Notes: a model not told the origin generated them from the letters alone. Shown: positions 1-9,198, numbered from the stretch's first letter. The stretch: DNA of 34,421 nucleotides from Candidatus Cloacimonadota bacterium (GCA_018645365.1 JABGOP010000018.1:1-34421), one strand, 5' to 3'. Translations and numbers: made by a program.

Positions 1-56
1 TTCGTGAAGGTGGAAGAACTATCGGTGCTGGCGTTGTTGGTACGGTTATTGACTAA
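1..56 (+). CDS. tuf: Elongation factor Tu, C-terminal end (partial)
   Basis: Only the last 17 codons and the TAA stop are in the window. They read REGGRTIGAGVVGTVID, the near-invariant C-terminus of EF-Tu, the GTPase that carries aminoacyl-tRNA to the ribosome. The stop is 12 nt before rpsJ, so the str operon appears to run straight into the S10 operon. The 5' part lies outside the window. Confidence 0.95.
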   Translation, partial: REGGRTIGAGVVGTVID

Positions 57-68
57 TTCGGAGGAATT

Positions 69-389
69 GTGGCTAAAAAAAAAAGAAATGATACCATTCG
101 GATTAAATTGAAAGCATACGATTTTCGTTTGCTCGATAAATCTGTAGCGGAAATTATCAACAGTACCAAAAATACGGGTGCAAAAATTGTTGGTCCGATT
201 CCGCTTCCAACGGATAAATCGATTTACACTGTTTTAAAATCTCCCCATGTAAACAAAAAAGCTCAAGAGCAGTTTGAAATGCGTGTTCATAAAAGGTTGA
301 TTGATATCGTTAATCCTACTCCGCAAACCACTACTGCCCTCAAAAAACTTAATTTACCTGCTGGCGTTCATGTGGAAATCAAGGTTTAG
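69..389 (+). CDS. rpsJ: 30S ribosomal protein S10
   Basis: S10 is a small-subunit head protein, also known as the antitermination factor NusE. The 106-aa product has the usual length and the family features IRIKLKAYD near the N-terminus and GPIPLPTDK around residues 42-50. The start is a GTG preceded by GGAGGA only 3-4 nt upstream, which is close spacing. The next in-frame ATG (codon 7 region) would cut the conserved N-terminus little, but the GTG gives the typical MAKK start. First gene of the S10 cluster, 12 nt after tuf. Confidence 0.97.
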   Translation: MAKKKRNDTIRIKLKAYDFRLLDKSVAEIINSTKNTGAKIVGPIPLPTDKSIYTVLKSPHVNKKAQEQFEMRVHKRLIDIVNPTPQTTTALKKLNLPAGVHVEIKV

Positions 390-401
390 AGGAGTTGAAG
401 A

Positions 402-1025
402 ATGATAGGTTTAATAGGAAGAAAAATAGGAATGACACAAGTTTTCGATAAAGACGGAAAAAGAATTACCGTTACTGTTGTTCAGGCTGGACCTTGTGGT
501 GTGGTTCATAGAAAAACTGTCGAAAAACATGGTTATGATGCAGTACAACTCGGTTATGAAGAGGTTACAGAAAAAAAACTCAACAAACCGAAAATTGGTC
601 ATCTCAAAAAACATAACAGCCCCCTTTATAGATATTTGAAAGAATTCAGATTGAAGGAATATAAAGATATCGAAGAGGGTGAGGTTTTTGATGTGAGCAT
701 GTTTGTGGAAAATGAAATTATCGAAATTACTGGAAAATCTAAAGGTAAAGGTTTTACTGGTGTGATGAAAAGACACGGATTTCACGGCTTCAAAGCTACT
801 CATGGTGTACACGAATCTTATCGTGGACCAGGTTCTATTGGGCAATGTGCAACTCCAGCGCGTGTTTTCAAAGGTAAGAAACTTCCCGGTCATAAGGGTG
901 TTGAGCAAATTTCAATTTTCAATGTAAAAGTTGTAAAGGTTGATATTGAAAAGAATCTTATTCTCGTCAAAGGTGCAGTTCCGGGACATCGTAACAGCAT
1001 CATTAGATTGAGAAAAGAGATGTAA
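402..1025 (+). CDS. rplC: 50S ribosomal protein L3
   Basis: L3 is an early-assembly large-subunit protein whose internal loop reaches the peptidyl-transferase centre. The 207-aa product starts MIGLIGRKIGMTQVF and contains GKGFTGVMKRHGFHG and HGVHESYRGPGSIGQCATP, the loop region typical of L3. The ATG follows an AGGAG site 8 nt upstream. It lies 12 nt after rpsJ and 12 nt before rplD, in the standard S10 order. Confidence 0.98.
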   Translation: MIGLIGRKIGMTQVFDKDGKRITVTVVQAGPCGVVHRKTVEKHGYDAVQLGYEEVTEKKLNKPKIGHLKKHNSPLYRYLKEFRLKEYKDIEEGEVFDVSMFVENEIIEITGKSKGKGFTGVMKRHGFHGFKATHGVHESYRGPGSIGQCATPARVFKGKKLPGHKGVEQISIFNVKVVKVDIEKNLILVKGAVPGHRNSIIRLRKEM

Positions 1026-1037
1026 TGGAGCGAAATA

Positions 1038-1673
1038 ATGTTGAAAGTAAATAAATATTCAGTAAAAGGTGAAGAAGTTGGCAAGGTTACCCTTCCAAAA
1101 TCACTTTTTGCCGTTGAATCTAAAAATCCAAAAATCTTGTTGTACGAAGTTATCAATATGTATTTGGCGAATCAGCGTCAAGGTACATCTGCGGTAAAAA
1201 CTCGTGCAGAAGCTCATGGTAGCGGTAGAAAGTTGTATCGTCAAAAAGGAACTGGTAATGCTAGACCTGGTAATTTGAGAACTCCGATTCGTGTTGGTGG
1301 TGGTAATGCGTTTGGCCCGAAACCAAAAGATTGGACGAAAAAAATACCTAAGAAAAAGAAGCGTTTGGCTTTGAAGCTTGCCCTTACAGCAAAAGCAAAT
1401 GAAAAGCAAGTTATTATTATCGAAGATTTGAAATTCGACAAGCCAAACACAAAAGCCGCACTTGAATTATTATCAAAAATATCCGCAGAACAAGGTAAAA
1501 AATTGATTCTTATTGATGGTACAGATCACAATATTATCAAAGCTTTTTCCAATATTCCGCGCGTTTTGATGAACAGGGCAGATAGCACATTTGCATATCA
1601 AGTGTTGAACACAAATAGCTTAATTATCACAGAATCTGCACTCAAAAAATTGACGGAGGTATTTGAAAAATGA
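1038..1673 (+). CDS. rplD: 50S ribosomal protein L4
   Basis: L4 lines the peptide exit tunnel, and in enterobacteria it also represses its own S10 operon. The 211-aa product shows the basic tunnel loop (GSGRKLYRQKGTGNARPG then RVGGGNAFGPKPKDW) at about residues 61-98 and the C-terminal SLIITESALKKL. No S10-type leader is visible, because rpsJ follows tuf directly, so L4 autoregulation of the enterobacterial kind is not supported here. Its TGA overlaps the ATG of rplW (ATGA). Confidence 0.98.
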   Translation: MLKVNKYSVKGEEVGKVTLPKSLFAVESKNPKILLYEVINMYLANQRQGTSAVKTRAEAHGSGRKLYRQKGTGNARPGNLRTPIRVGGGNAFGPKPKDWTKKIPKKKKRLALKLALTAKANEKQVIIIEDLKFDKPNTKAALELLSKISAEQGKKLILIDGTDHNIIKAFSNIPRVLMNRADSTFAYQVLNTNSLIITESALKKLTEVFEK

Positions 1674-1957
1674 AAAATCCGAGAGAAATTTTGATAGCGC
1701 CGATTATCACAGAAAAATCGTCTGGAATGCAAACTTCAAATAATTCCTACACTTTTCAGGTGAGTAAAATTGCGAATAAAATTGAAATTAAAAAAGCGAT
1801 TGAGAAAATTTTCAATGTTACTGTTTTGAATGTTAATACTATTAATCAACGCGGAAAAGTTAAGCGAATGGGTAGATATTCTGGCAAAAGAGCAGATTGG
1901 AAAAAGGCAATTGTAAAACTTAAAGAAGGCGATTCCATCGCGGAATTCGAAGCATAG
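1670..1957 (+). CDS. rplW: 50S ribosomal protein L23
   Basis: L23 sits at the tunnel exit and is the docking site for trigger factor and SRP. The 95-aa product has the family pattern LIAPIITEKSSGM at the N-terminus, and FNVTVLNVNTINQRGKVKRMGRYSG in the extended loop. It overlaps rplD by 4 nt, and its ribosome-binding site (GGAGGT) lies inside rplD, so the two are probably translationally coupled. Confidence 0.97.
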   Translation: MKNPREILIAPIITEKSSGMQTSNNSYTFQVSKIANKIEIKKAIEKIFNVTVLNVNTINQRGKVKRMGRYSGKRADWKKAIVKLKEGDSIAEFEA

Positions 1958-1966
1958 GAGATTGTA

Positions 1967-2800
1967 ATGGGAATTAAAACATATAGACCAATTACTCCGA
2001 CGATGCGATTCAAAACTGGTTTCACTTTCGAGGAAATCACAAAAACAAAACCAGAGAAATCTCTAACAGTTCATCGTCATCAAAAAGCTGGTAGGAATAA
2101 TCAAGGTAGAATCACTTGTCGTCATCGTGGTGGTGGTCACAAAAGACATTATCGCATCATTGATTTCAAAAGAAATAAAATGGATATTCCGGCACGCGTT
2201 GCCGCTATCGAATACGATCCGAACAGAAGTGCAAGAATTGCATTGTTGTTCTATAAAGATGGCGAAAAAAGATACATTTTGGCACCGAAAGGCTTGGAAG
2301 TGAACGATTGGGTTTTGGCTAGTTTAGATGCTGAAATTAAAGTTGGAAACACACTTCCGCTTGATCGTATTCCACTCGGAACGATTATTCACAACATTGA
2401 GTTGAAGCAAGGTCAAGGTGGTAAAATTGCGAGAAGTGCGGGAAGTTACGGACAGATTGTAGCGAAAGAGAAAGGTTATGTTCATGTGAAGATGCCTTCA
2501 AACGATGTTCACTTAATTAGAAAAGAGTGTGCGGCTACGATAGGTCAGGTTGGAAATTCGGAACACAATACGATTAATTATGGTAAAGCTGGTCGTAAAC
2601 GCTGGTTGGGAATTCGTCCTACGGTTCGTGGTGTAGCGATGAATCCTGTAGATCACCCGATGGGTGGTGGCGAGGCTAAAACTTCTGGTGGTGGTCATCC
2701 AGTATCACCTTGGGGTGTTTTGGCGAAAGGCGGAAAAACCAGAAAGAAGCATAAATATTCCGATAAATATGTGATAAAATCTAAAAAGAAGAGGAAGTAA
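1967..2800 (+). CDS. rplB: 50S ribosomal protein L2
   Basis: L2 is needed for subunit association and peptidyl-transferase activity. The 277-aa length is standard. Diagnostic segments are [22 protein letters not shown] near residue 43, and [14 protein letters not shown] with [10 protein letters not shown] near the C-terminus, which holds the conserved His that approaches the active site. SD AGGAG lies before the ATG. The last codons contain the Shine-Dalgarno site for rpsS, which starts 3 nt after the stop. Confidence 0.98.
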   Translation: MGIKTYRPITPTMRFKTGFTFEEITKTKPEKSLTVHRHQKAGRNNQGRITCRHRGGGHKRHYRIIDFKRNKMDIPARVAAIEYDPNRSARIALLFYKDGEKRYILAPKGLEVNDWVLASLDAEIKVGNTLPLDRIPLGTIIHNIELKQGQGGKIARSAGSYGQIVAKEKGYVHVKMPSNDVHLIRKECAATIGQVGNSEHNTINYGKAGRKRWLGIRPTVRGVAMNPVDHPMGGGEAKTSGGGHPVSPWGVLAKGGKTRKKHKYSDKYVIKSKKKRK

Positions 2801-2802
2801 TT

Positions 2803-3066
2803 ATGGCTCGTTCGATAAAGAAAGGACCTTTTGTGGATGCTCATCTTGAAAAGAAAGTAGATGAGATGATAAAACAAAACAAAAAAGAAGTGATTAAAAC
2901 ATGGTCGAGAAGATCAACAGTTCTGCCAAAATTTGTGGAACACACATTTGCAGTTCATAACGGTCGCAAATTCATACCAATTTACATCACAGAAGATATG
3001 GTGGGGCACAAATTAGGAGAATTTTCTCCGACTCGTACATATCGTGGTCATAAAGTAAGTAAATAA
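2803..3066 (+). CDS. rpsS: 30S ribosomal protein S19
   Basis: S19 forms a head complex with S13 and contacts the A-site finger and tRNA. The product is 87 aa, with [10 protein letters not shown] at the N-terminus, [12 protein letters not shown] in the middle, and [16 protein letters not shown] near the end, all S19 signatures. The ribosome-binding site GAGGAAG overlaps the end of rplB, consistent with coupled translation. Confidence 0.97.
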   Translation: MARSIKKGPFVDAHLEKKVDEMIKQNKKEVIKTWSRRSTVLPKFVEHTFAVHNGRKFIPIYITEDMVGHKLGEFSPTRTYRGHKVSK

Positions 3067-3085
3067 GGAAATGGGAGCTTAACTA

Positions 3086-3448
3086 ATGGAAGCAGTAGCA
3101 AAAGTAAAAAATCTTAGGGGTTCGGCACGAAAAGCGAGACTTGTTTTAGACTTGATTCGTGGAAAAGATGTGCCATCAGCTCAAAGAATATTGCTTTTTT
3201 CAAAAAAATCTGTAGCTCCGAAAATTGCCAAACTTCTCAATTCGGCAATTGCGAACGCTACAATGAAAGAAGGCAAGACGGATATTGAAAATATGATTGT
3301 TAATGAAGTTTACGCTGATGATGGACCAATTATGAAAAGGCAACGTCCACGCGCTCAAGGTAGAGCCACAGTTATCAGAAGAAGAACTTGTCACATAACA
3401 TTGCGTATTAAAGACATTCAGGAGGAATCTAATGGGTCAGAAAACTAA
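3086..3448 (+). CDS. rplV: 50S ribosomal protein L22
   Basis: L22 lines the exit tunnel with L4 through a long beta hairpin. The 120-aa product has LRGSARKARLVLDLIRGK at residues 9-26 and a basic hairpin containing MKRQRPRAQGRATVIRRRTCHI. The C-terminus runs a few residues past the usual end (EESNGSEN) and overlaps the start of rpsC by 17 nt, the longest gene overlap in the ribosomal cluster. Confidence 0.97.
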   Translation: MEAVAKVKNLRGSARKARLVLDLIRGKDVPSAQRILLFSKKSVAPKIAKLLNSAIANATMKEGKTDIENMIVNEVYADDGPIMKRQRPRAQGRATVIRRRTCHITLRIKDIQEESNGSEN

Positions 3449-4079
3449 TCCGATTGGGTTTAGAATTGGTATAAACAAGAAGCATGACTCTATTTGGTTT
3501 GCTCAAGGCAGAGAATATATCGATAATTTTCACGAAGATTTGAAAATTAAAAAATATATCAAGAAGAGATTGAGTGACGCTATGGTCTCTAAAGTTAGAA
3601 TCGCCAGAAAAACAAAATCGATTACAGTAGATATTCACACTGCGAGACCTGGACAAGTTATTGGTCGTCAAGGTGCGGAGATTAACAAGTTAAGAGGCGA
3701 ACTTAATATTTTGGTAAATCAACATAAAGAGAACAAATTGAATGTGATGATTAACATTCAAGAGATCAAAGACCACTGGATGGATGCCGCTTTGGTTGGT
3801 GCCGAAATTGGGCAACAATTGCAAAAAAGAACAGCATTCAGAAGAGCAATGAAATTTGCTATTCGTAACGCGATGAGAGCAGGTGCACAAGGTATTAAAA
3901 TACAATGTGCCGGCAGATTGGGTGGTGCGGAAATGGCAAGAACAGAACGATATCAAGAAGGAAGAACACCACTTCATACTTTGAGAGCGGATATCGATTA
4001 TGCACATACTCCGATTGAAACGGAATATGGTATTATCGGCGTGAAAGTGTGGATTTATAAGGGTGATATTCTTGATTAG
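3432..4079 (+). CDS. rpsC: 30S ribosomal protein S3
   Basis: S3 is at the mRNA entry channel and contributes to ribosomal helicase activity. The 215-aa product starts GQKTNPIGFRIGI. It has a KH domain with PGQVIGRQGAEINKLR at about residues 74-89, followed by the C-terminal S3 domain (GAEMARTERYQEGRTPLHTLRADIDY). The start lies inside rplV (17-nt overlap) behind AGGAGG, which clearly fixes this ATG. Confidence 0.97.
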   Translation: MGQKTNPIGFRIGINKKHDSIWFAQGREYIDNFHEDLKIKKYIKKRLSDAMVSKVRIARKTKSITVDIHTARPGQVIGRQGAEINKLRGELNILVNQHKENKLNVMINIQEIKDHWMDAALVGAEIGQQLQKRTAFRRAMKFAIRNAMRAGAQGIKIQCAGRLGGAEMARTERYQEGRTPLHTLRADIDYAHTPIETEYGIIGVKVWIYKGDILD

Positions 4080-4091
4080 GGAGAGTGAATA

Positions 4092-4508
4092 ATGTTATCA
4101 CCGAAGAAAGTAAAATATAGAAAACAACAAAAAGGTCGTCGAAGAGGTTTGGCTTATCGTGGCTCTACCATTAGTTTTGGCGATTATGGTATGATTGCGT
4201 TAGACGCAGGTTGGATTACAAGTCGTCAGATTGAAGCTGCTCGTGTGGCGATTACTCGTCAAATGAAGAGAGGCGGAAAATTGTGGTTGCGTATTTTTCC
4301 TGACAAACCTGTCACGAAAAAGCCAGCTGAAACGCGAATGGGTAAAGGTAAAGGCGCTCCCGAACATTGGGTAGCAGTGGTTAAGCCAGGAAGAATTCTT
4401 TTTGAATTTGAAGGCGTAGATTCCAAAGTTGCTAAAAGAGCTGTTGAATTGGCTGGTCACAAATTGGCCATCGGCACAAAAATCATTTTTAGAGAGGGGA
4501 TCGAGTAA
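4092..4508 (+). CDS. rplP: 50S ribosomal protein L16
   Basis: L16 binds near the A site and helps position aminoacyl-tRNA. The 138-aa product begins [19 protein letters not shown] and contains [16 protein letters not shown] and [23 protein letters not shown], both standard family segments. Its TAA stop overlaps the rpmC ATG by one base (TAATG). Confidence 0.98.
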   Translation: MLSPKKVKYRKQQKGRRRGLAYRGSTISFGDYGMIALDAGWITSRQIEAARVAITRQMKRGGKLWLRIFPDKPVTKKPAETRMGKGKGAPEHWVAVVKPGRILFEFEGVDSKVAKRAVELAGHKLAIGTKIIFREGIE

Positions 4509-4705
4509 TGAAAGTTGCTGAAATGCGTGAATTAAGTATCGATGAATTAAACGCAAAGTTAAATGATTTTGTGGAAGAGTTATTTAATCTTCGTTTTCAA
4601 CAATCTACCAGTAGATTGGAAAATGCGGATAATATTGTGAAAATTCGAAAGAACATCGCTCGAGTTAAAACGCTAATAACCGAAAAAGAAAAATCGATAA
4701 GATAA
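4508..4705 (+). CDS. rpmC: 50S ribosomal protein L29
   Basis: L29 is a small helical hairpin beside L23 at the tunnel exit. The 65-aa product has the motif ELFNLRFQQSTSRLEN and the terminal VRKNIARVKT-type helix (seen here as IRKNIARVKTLI). Start and stop codons overlap with rplP (TAATG), so it is likely translated by reinitiation. Confidence 0.96.
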   Translation: MKVAEMRELSIDELNAKLNDFVEELFNLRFQQSTSRLENADNIVKIRKNIARVKTLITEKEKSIR

Positions 4706-4716
4706 AAGAGGGTATG

Positions 4717-4968
4717 ATGACCGGTAGAAAAATTACGAAAATTGGGACAGTTGTTAGTGATAAAATGGATAAAACTATTGTTGTTAGTGTTCAAAGACAA
4801 TACAAACATCCACTTTACAAAAAAATTGTCAGAAAACACAAAAAATTCAAAGCTCATGATGAGAACAACGATTGCAAAATGGGTGATGTTGTCGAAATTA
4901 TCGAAAGCAAACCGTTGAGCAAAGAAAAACGCTGGGCTTTGAATAACATAATCGAAAGAAGTAAATAG
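4717..4968 (+). CDS. rpsQ: 30S ribosomal protein S17
   Basis: S17 is a primary 16S-binding OB-fold protein. The product (83 aa) contains [18 protein letters not shown] and [20 protein letters not shown], both diagnostic. Two ATGs are adjacent, at 4714 and 4717. The GAGGG site ends one base before the first ATG but leaves a 4-nt spacer to the second, so I prefer 4717. The ORF track uses 4714. Confidence 0.96.
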   Translation: MTGRKITKIGTVVSDKMDKTIVVSVQRQYKHPLYKKIVRKHKKFKAHDENNDCKMGDVVEIIESKPLSKEKRWALNNIIERSK

Positions 4969-4979
4969 GGGAGTTTGCA

Positions 4980-5348
4980 ATGATCCAAGCTCAAACAAAA
5001 TTAGTTATAGCTGATAATTCCGGTGCAAAAAAAGCACAATGTATCAAGGTTATTGGTGGTTCTGGTAGAAGATATGCGACAGTTGGTGATGAGATAGTTG
5101 TTGCTATCAAATCTGCCATTCCAAACAGCAAAATCAAAAAAGGTTCGGTTCAAAAAGCAGTTATCGTGCGCACAAGCAAAGAAGTGGCACGAGTAGATGG
5201 TTCTTACATAAAATTTCAAGATAACGCCGCGGTGATTATCGATGAAAGAGGTGAACCACTCGCAACGCGTATTTTCGGACCAGTAGCGCGCGAATTGAGA
5301 GATAAGCATTATATGAAAATCGTTTCGTTGGCGCCAGAAGTTATTTAG
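4980..5348 (+). CDS. rplN: 50S ribosomal protein L14
   Basis: L14 lies at the subunit interface and binds the silencing factor RsfS. The 122-aa product is full length and highly conserved: [22 protein letters not shown] at the start, VVRT-like segment (VIVRTSKEV), [27 protein letters not shown], and the terminal [10 protein letters not shown]. First gene of the spc-type section, 11 nt after rpsQ. Confidence 0.98.
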   Translation: MIQAQTKLVIADNSGAKKAQCIKVIGGSGRRYATVGDEIVVAIKSAIPNSKIKKGSVQKAVIVRTSKEVARVDGSYIKFQDNAAVIIDERGEPLATRIFGPVARELRDKHYMKIVSLAPEVI

Positions 5349-5356
5349 GAGAAATG

Positions 5357-5677
5357 ATGGCTGATAAAAAAATGAGAATCAAAAAAGGTGATAATGTTGT
5401 CGTCATTACGGGCAAATATAAAGGTGTGAAAGGACAAGTTTTGCAAGCTATTCCAAAAACAGGAAAAGTAATTGTGGAAAAAGTTAATTTCATCAAAAAA
5501 CACACCAAACCGACACAACAAAATCAGCAAGGTGGAATAGTGGAAAGAGAAGCACCAATAAATGTTTCTAATGTAAAGCTATTCAATGAAAAAATTAACG
5601 ATGTAACACGCGCGGTATTCAAAAAAGTGAAAGACTCTCGTGTACGCGTTTGCCAGAAAACTGGTGATGAAATTTAA
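5357..5677 (+). CDS. rplX: 50S ribosomal protein L24
   Basis: L24 initiates assembly of the large subunit. The 106-aa product has a KOW motif at the N-terminus ([23 protein letters not shown]) and the later [20 protein letters not shown] typical of L24. There are adjacent ATGs at 5354 and 5357. GGAG (5348-5351) leaves only 2 nt before the first and 5 before the second, so 5357 is preferred. This is the same arrangement as in rpsQ. Confidence 0.96.
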   Translation: MADKKMRIKKGDNVVVITGKYKGVKGQVLQAIPKTGKVIVEKVNFIKKHTKPTQQNQQGGIVEREAPINVSNVKLFNEKINDVTRAVFKKVKDSRVRVCQKTGDEI

Positions 5678-5688
5678 GGAGCGGGATA

Positions 5689-6234
5689 ATGAATAGAATG
5701 TTAGAAAAATACAGAAAAGAAGTAATCCCCGCTTTGATGAAACATTTTGATTATAAAAATGTTAATCAGGTTCCAAAAATCGAGAAGATTTCTGTGAATA
5801 TGGGTGTGGGAGCTGCTACTGAAAACAAAGCAATTTTGGATAATGCCGTCAAAGATATGGTGGTTATTACAGGTAGAAAGCCAATCATCACAAAAGCAAC
5901 GAAATCTATTTCGAATTTCAAATTGAGAGAAGGGATGCCGATTGGTTGCAAAGTCACCCTTCGTCGTGAAGTGATGTATGAATTTTTGGATAGATTAGTT
6001 TCAATTTATCTTCCGAGAGTTCGAGATTTTAGAGGCGTATCAGGAAAATCTTTTGATGGTCGCGGAAATTATTCTTTGGGAATCAAAGATCAGACGATTT
6101 TCCCAGAAATTGATTATGATAAAATCGATGCATTGCGTGGAATGGGTGTTACAATCGTAACTTCTGCAAAGACAGATGAAGAAGGCAGAGAATTGCTTCG
6201 TTCATTTGGAATGCCATTCAAAAAAGTGAAGTAA
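5689..6234 (+). CDS. rplE: 50S ribosomal protein L5
   Basis: L5 binds 5S rRNA in the central protuberance and touches P-site tRNA. The 181-aa product shows [77 protein letters not shown] and [20 protein letters not shown], in the usual order. Length is normal. A GGAG site precedes the ATG. Confidence 0.98.
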   Translation: MNRMLEKYRKEVIPALMKHFDYKNVNQVPKIEKISVNMGVGAATENKAILDNAVKDMVVITGRKPIITKATKSISNFKLREGMPIGCKVTLRREVMYEFLDRLVSIYLPRVRDFRGVSGKSFDGRGNYSLGIKDQTIFPEIDYDKIDALRGMGVTIVTSAKTDEEGRELLRSFGMPFKKVK

Positions 6235-6244
6235 GGGAGTTATT

Positions 6245-6430
6245 TTGGCTAAAAAATCATGGATTGTTAAACAAAAAAGAGAAGCAAAATTTGCTTCAAG
6301 AAGATATAGCCGTTGTAAAGTTTGCGGCCGTTCACGCGCATATATGAGAAAATTTGGATTGTGTCGTATATGTTTCCGAAAATTGGCTTCTGAAGGTCAA
6401 ATTCCGGGCATAAGAAAAGCAAGTTGGTAA
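6245..6430 (+). CDS. rpsN: 30S ribosomal protein S14, zinc-binding type (type Z)
   Basis: This is the short 61-aa form of S14 that keeps a zinc ribbon: CKVC at about residues 24-27 and CRIC at about 39-42. The [21 protein letters not shown] segment and the ending IPGIRKASW are diagnostic. Translation starts at TTG (6245), preceded by GGGAG at a suitable distance; the peptide [12 protein letters not shown] is what the family expects. No zinc-independent paralogue is in the window. Confidence 0.97.
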   Translation: MAKKSWIVKQKREAKFASRRYSRCKVCGRSRAYMRKFGLCRICFRKLASEGQIPGIRKASW

Positions 6431-6446
6431 AAAATAAGGAGAAAAA

Positions 6447-6860
6447 ATGAGTGTAACTGATCCGATCGCTGATGCTATTACGAAAATTAGGAACGCATAT
6501 CGGGCTGATCATAAGAGTGTAACTGTGGATCACAGTAAAATTAATGAGTCTATCATTAAATTACTTGATCAAGAGAATTTTATAAATAGTTACGAAATTA
6601 TTGAGAGAGACCCGAAAAAGAAGATTAACAGAAAGAAGATGTTTATTAATTTACGCTACACAAACGAAGGGAAACCGGTTTTGTTTGGTATCGAGAGAAT
6701 TAGTAAGCCGGGTTTAAGAATTTATGTGAATGCAAATAACATTCCATCTGTTTACAATAATACCGGATGTGCAATTATTTCGACCAGTAAAGGTGTAATG
6801 GTCGATAGAGATGCTCGCAAGTTTCATGTTGGTGGCGAGTTTGTTTGCAAAGTTTGGTAG
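6447..6860 (+). CDS. rpsH: 30S ribosomal protein S8
   Basis: S8 is a primary 16S rRNA binder of the platform, and in E. coli it is the translational repressor of the spc operon. The 137-aa product starts with DPIADAITKIRNA and ends with ISTSKGVMVDRDARKFHVGGEFVCKVW; ISKPGLRIY lies between. The ATG follows AAGGAG. Whether it represses this operon cannot be judged from sequence alone. Confidence 0.97.
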   Translation: MSVTDPIADAITKIRNAYRADHKSVTVDHSKINESIIKLLDQENFINSYEIIERDPKKKINRKKMFINLRYTNEGKPVLFGIERISKPGLRIYVNANNIPSVYNNTGCAIISTSKGVMVDRDARKFHVGGEFVCKVW

Positions 6861-6868
6861 GGGGAATT

Positions 6869-7447
6869 ATGTCTAGAATAGGAAAAATTCCAATAAAAAT
6901 TGCAGATGGTGTAAAAGTTGACATTAAAAAAGACTTAGTAACAGTTTCCAGCAGTAAAGGCGAAATGATTTTTCCGCTTAAAGAGGGAATTGATGTTATT
7001 GAAGAAAATGGTCAAATAATTGTGAGCCGTAAAGATGATACGAAAGAACAAAAAGCTTTTCACGGTCTCACTAGGTCGATAATTAACAATAATATTATTG
7101 GTCTCTCACAAGGTTTCAAAAAAGAATTACAGATTATTGGAACTGGATATTCTGCGGAAGTAATCGGACCTTGGGTAAAACTAAGCGTTGGTTTTGCACA
7201 CGAAATTTTGTTGCAAATTCCTGAAACACTCAATGTGGTCGCCGAATTGATTCCAAGAAGAGAGCAAGGTGCCCTTGGTGTTCAAGCAGAAATCAAAATA
7301 GAAGGTTACAATAAAGAATTAGTCGGAAAATTTGCTGCAGAAATTAAGAGATGTCGTCCACCGCTAAATTACGCAACAGGTAAAGGTATTCGTTACAAAG
7401 GCGAATATATCAAAATTAAGCCGGGCAAATCTGCCGCAACCGAATAG
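6869..7447 (+). CDS. rplF: 50S ribosomal protein L6
   Basis: L6 supports the GTPase-associated region near the sarcin-ricin loop. The start is placed at MSRIGKIPI (6869) behind TAGGGGGA, not at the 6845 codon of the ORF track, which would add eight residues overlapping rpsH. The 192-aa product contains the L6 signature near the C-terminus (RPPLNYATGKGIRYKGEYIKIKPGKS). It is slightly longer than the usual 175-180 aa. Confidence 0.96.
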   Translation: MSRIGKIPIKIADGVKVDIKKDLVTVSSSKGEMIFPLKEGIDVIEENGQIIVSRKDDTKEQKAFHGLTRSIINNNIIGLSQGFKKELQIIGTGYSAEVIGPWVKLSVGFAHEILLQIPETLNVVAELIPRREQGALGVQAEIKIEGYNKELVGKFAAEIKRCRPPLNYATGKGIRYKGEYIKIKPGKSAATE

Positions 7448-7457
7448 AGGTAGAATT

Positions 7458-7832
7458 ATGAAGAAAACAAAAGCAGCTTATAAAAAGAATTTTAATCGTA
7501 GCAGAAGAAAATTTGCTATCCGAAATAAGATTTCTGGAACTGTAGAAATTCCACGCTTAACGGTAACACGAAGTTTGAAAAATTTTACCGTTCAGTTGAT
7601 TGATGATGTGAATGGTCACACGTTACTCAGTTTATCTACAACTTCCAAAGATGTGAAAATCGATAGTTCAAAAAAGAGAACTGAGCAAAGTTTTGAGCTC
7701 GGAAAACAATTTGGCGAACTTGCAAAAGTAAAAAAAATTACCAAAATCGTATTTGATCGAAACGGCTATTTGTTTCACGGCAGAGTGAAAGCTTTTGCAG
7801 ATGGCGTTAAAAAATCCGGTTTGGAATTTTAG
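7458..7832 (+). CDS. rplR: 50S ribosomal protein L18
   Basis: L18 binds 5S rRNA with L5. The 124-aa product keeps [48 protein letters not shown] and the C-terminal [27 protein letters not shown], which are clear L18 features. An AGG-type Shine-Dalgarno site lies in the 10-nt gap after rplF. Confidence 0.97.
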   Translation: MKKTKAAYKKNFNRSRRKFAIRNKISGTVEIPRLTVTRSLKNFTVQLIDDVNGHTLLSLSTTSKDVKIDSSKKRTEQSFELGKQFGELAKVKKITKIVFDRNGYLFHGRVKAFADGVKKSGLEF

Positions 7833-7840
7833 GGGGAACT

Positions 7841-8395
7841 TTGAAACAAGATAGAAAAAATCAATCCCAAAATAATGAACCACGCTTTGAAGTGGAAAAG
7901 ATAATTGCAATCAACAGAGTTGCAAAAGTGGTGAAAGGTGGTAGAAACTTTAGTTTTAACGCAATTGTAGTAGTTGGCAACAAGGATGGACGCGTCGGAG
8001 TGGGAGTTGGAAAAGCAAACGAAGTTGGTTATGCTATTCGCAAAGCGACAGATCGTGCTGGGAAAAATATGTTTTCAGTGCCAATTACAAATGGAACAAT
8101 TCCACACGAAATGGTAGGAAAATTTAGTGCAAGTAAGATTCTTTTGAAACCTGCATCTCCAGGTACTGGAGTTATTGCGGGTGGACCAGCTCGTGCTATT
8201 TTGGAAGCAGTTGGAATTCAGAATATTCTCACAAAATCTTTGGGTTCAAACACACCAGCTAATGTTGCAAAAGCTACTGTTGTTGGTCTCAAATCTTTGA
8301 GAACAATTTATGAAGTTGCTAACTTACGCGGTAAAACAGTAGCTGAAATTACTGGAAGAGAAGAGATTCTAAAAACTGCGGAGGAAGTAAAATGA
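7841..8395 (+). CDS. rpsE: 30S ribosomal protein S5
   Basis: S5 acts in decoding accuracy and lies at the mRNA entry. The 184-aa product has the double-stranded-RNA-binding-like N-terminal domain ([39 protein letters not shown]) and the C-terminal [19 protein letters not shown]. The start codon is TTG at 7841 after AGGGGGAAC, giving a short charged leader ([16 protein letters not shown]) before the fold. The stop overlaps rpmD by 4 nt. Confidence 0.96.
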   Translation: MKQDRKNQSQNNEPRFEVEKIIAINRVAKVVKGGRNFSFNAIVVVGNKDGRVGVGVGKANEVGYAIRKATDRAGKNMFSVPITNGTIPHEMVGKFSASKILLKPASPGTGVIAGGPARAILEAVGIQNILTKSLGSNTPANVAKATVVGLKSLRTIYEVANLRGKTVAEITGREEILKTAEEVK

Positions 8396-8739
8396 AATTG
8401 AAAGTAACTCAAATTCGTAGCACAATCGGCAGAAAGGAAGATCAAAAAAGAACGATTATAGCGCTTGGTTTGAATAAAATCAATAGGTCAAGACTTCACG
8501 ACGATAATGCTGTAATTCGTGGTATGATAAACAAAGTTTCTCATTTGGTAAAAGTTGAAGAAGTGAAACCAGCTGAAAAAATAGCTCCGAAAAAAGCTAA
8601 AAAACCGGCTGTTAAAAAAACAACTGTCAAAAAAGAGACAAAAGTAACTCCGAAAAAAGCAGCAACTTCAACTGCAAAAAAAGTGGCTCCAAAAACAGCC
8701 AAAAAAGTTGAAAAGCCTGCTCCGAAAAAAGCGGAATAA
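8392..8739 (+). CDS. rpmD: 50S ribosomal protein L30 with long Lys/Ala/Pro C-terminal tail
   Basis: Residues 1-58 form a normal L30 ([54 protein letters not shown]). The protein then continues for about 57 residues of low-complexity sequence rich in Lys, Ala, Pro and Thr, with recurring units such as APKKA, TPKKA, APKTA and APKKA, resembling histone H1-like or mycobacterial-type basic tails. Typical L30 stops at about 60 aa. There is no sign of a frameshift or of a second gene. The tail probably contacts rRNA, but that is inference. Overlaps rpsE by 4 nt. Confidence 0.95.
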   Translation: MKLKVTQIRSTIGRKEDQKRTIIALGLNKINRSRLHDDNAVIRGMINKVSHLVKVEEVKPAEKIAPKKAKKPAVKKTTVKKETKVTPKKAATSTAKKVAPKTAKKVEKPAPKKAE

Positions 8740-8748
8740 GGGGAAAAT

Positions 8749-9198
8749 ATGAAACTTCATGAAATGAAACGACCGAAAATCAAACATAAAAAACGATTGG
8801 GAAAAGGTGAAGGTAGTGGTTTTGGTAAACAAGCTGGTAAAGGTCATAAAGGTCAAAAATCTCGCTCCGGCGGTAATATTCCTTTGTGGTTTGAAGGTGG
8901 ACAAATGCCATTGCAGCGTCGCGTACCCAAAAGAGGATTTACTAATATTTTCAAAAAACACTTCAGAATTGTAAATTTGGAAACTTTACAACAATTTGAC
9001 GATACTGATTTTGACATTGAAAAAATTGAGAGCCTTAATCTCGTCCGAAAATTGAGAGCAAGAGAAACAGCTCCGATTAAAATTTTGGCGAAAGGTGGCG
9101 AGGAATTCAAAAAAACCATCAATATCAAAGCGAATAGCTTTTCTAAAACTGCTAAAGAATTGATTGAAAAAAATGGTGGGAAAGCGGAGGTAGTTTAA
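8749..9198 (+). CDS. rplO: 50S ribosomal protein L15
   Basis: L15 is a late-assembly large-subunit protein. The 149-aa product has the glycine- and lysine-rich N-terminal extension (RLGKGEGSGFGKQAGKGHKGQKSRSGG), then FEGGQMPLQRRVPKRGF, both diagnostic. Its TAA is immediately followed by the GTG of secY with no gap; the secY ribosome-binding site GGAGG lies inside the last codons of rplO. Confidence 0.97.
   Translation: MKLHEMKRPKIKHKKRLGKGEGSGFGKQAGKGHKGQKSRSGGNIPLWFEGGQMPLQRRVPKRGFTNIFKKHFRIVNLETLQQFDDTDFDIEKIESLNLVRKLRARETAPIKILAKGGEEFKKTINIKANSFSKTAKELIEKNGGKAEVV

Noticed and set aside
411-908. 165-aa - strand ORF opposite rplC
   Set aside because: It is the shadow of a highly conserved ribosomal protein gene, with no recognisable family and no ribosome-binding context.
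8580-8739. Separate small gene or frameshift at the 3' part of rpmD
   Set aside because: The frame is continuous from L30 with no internal start with a ribosome-binding site; repeats are in frame.
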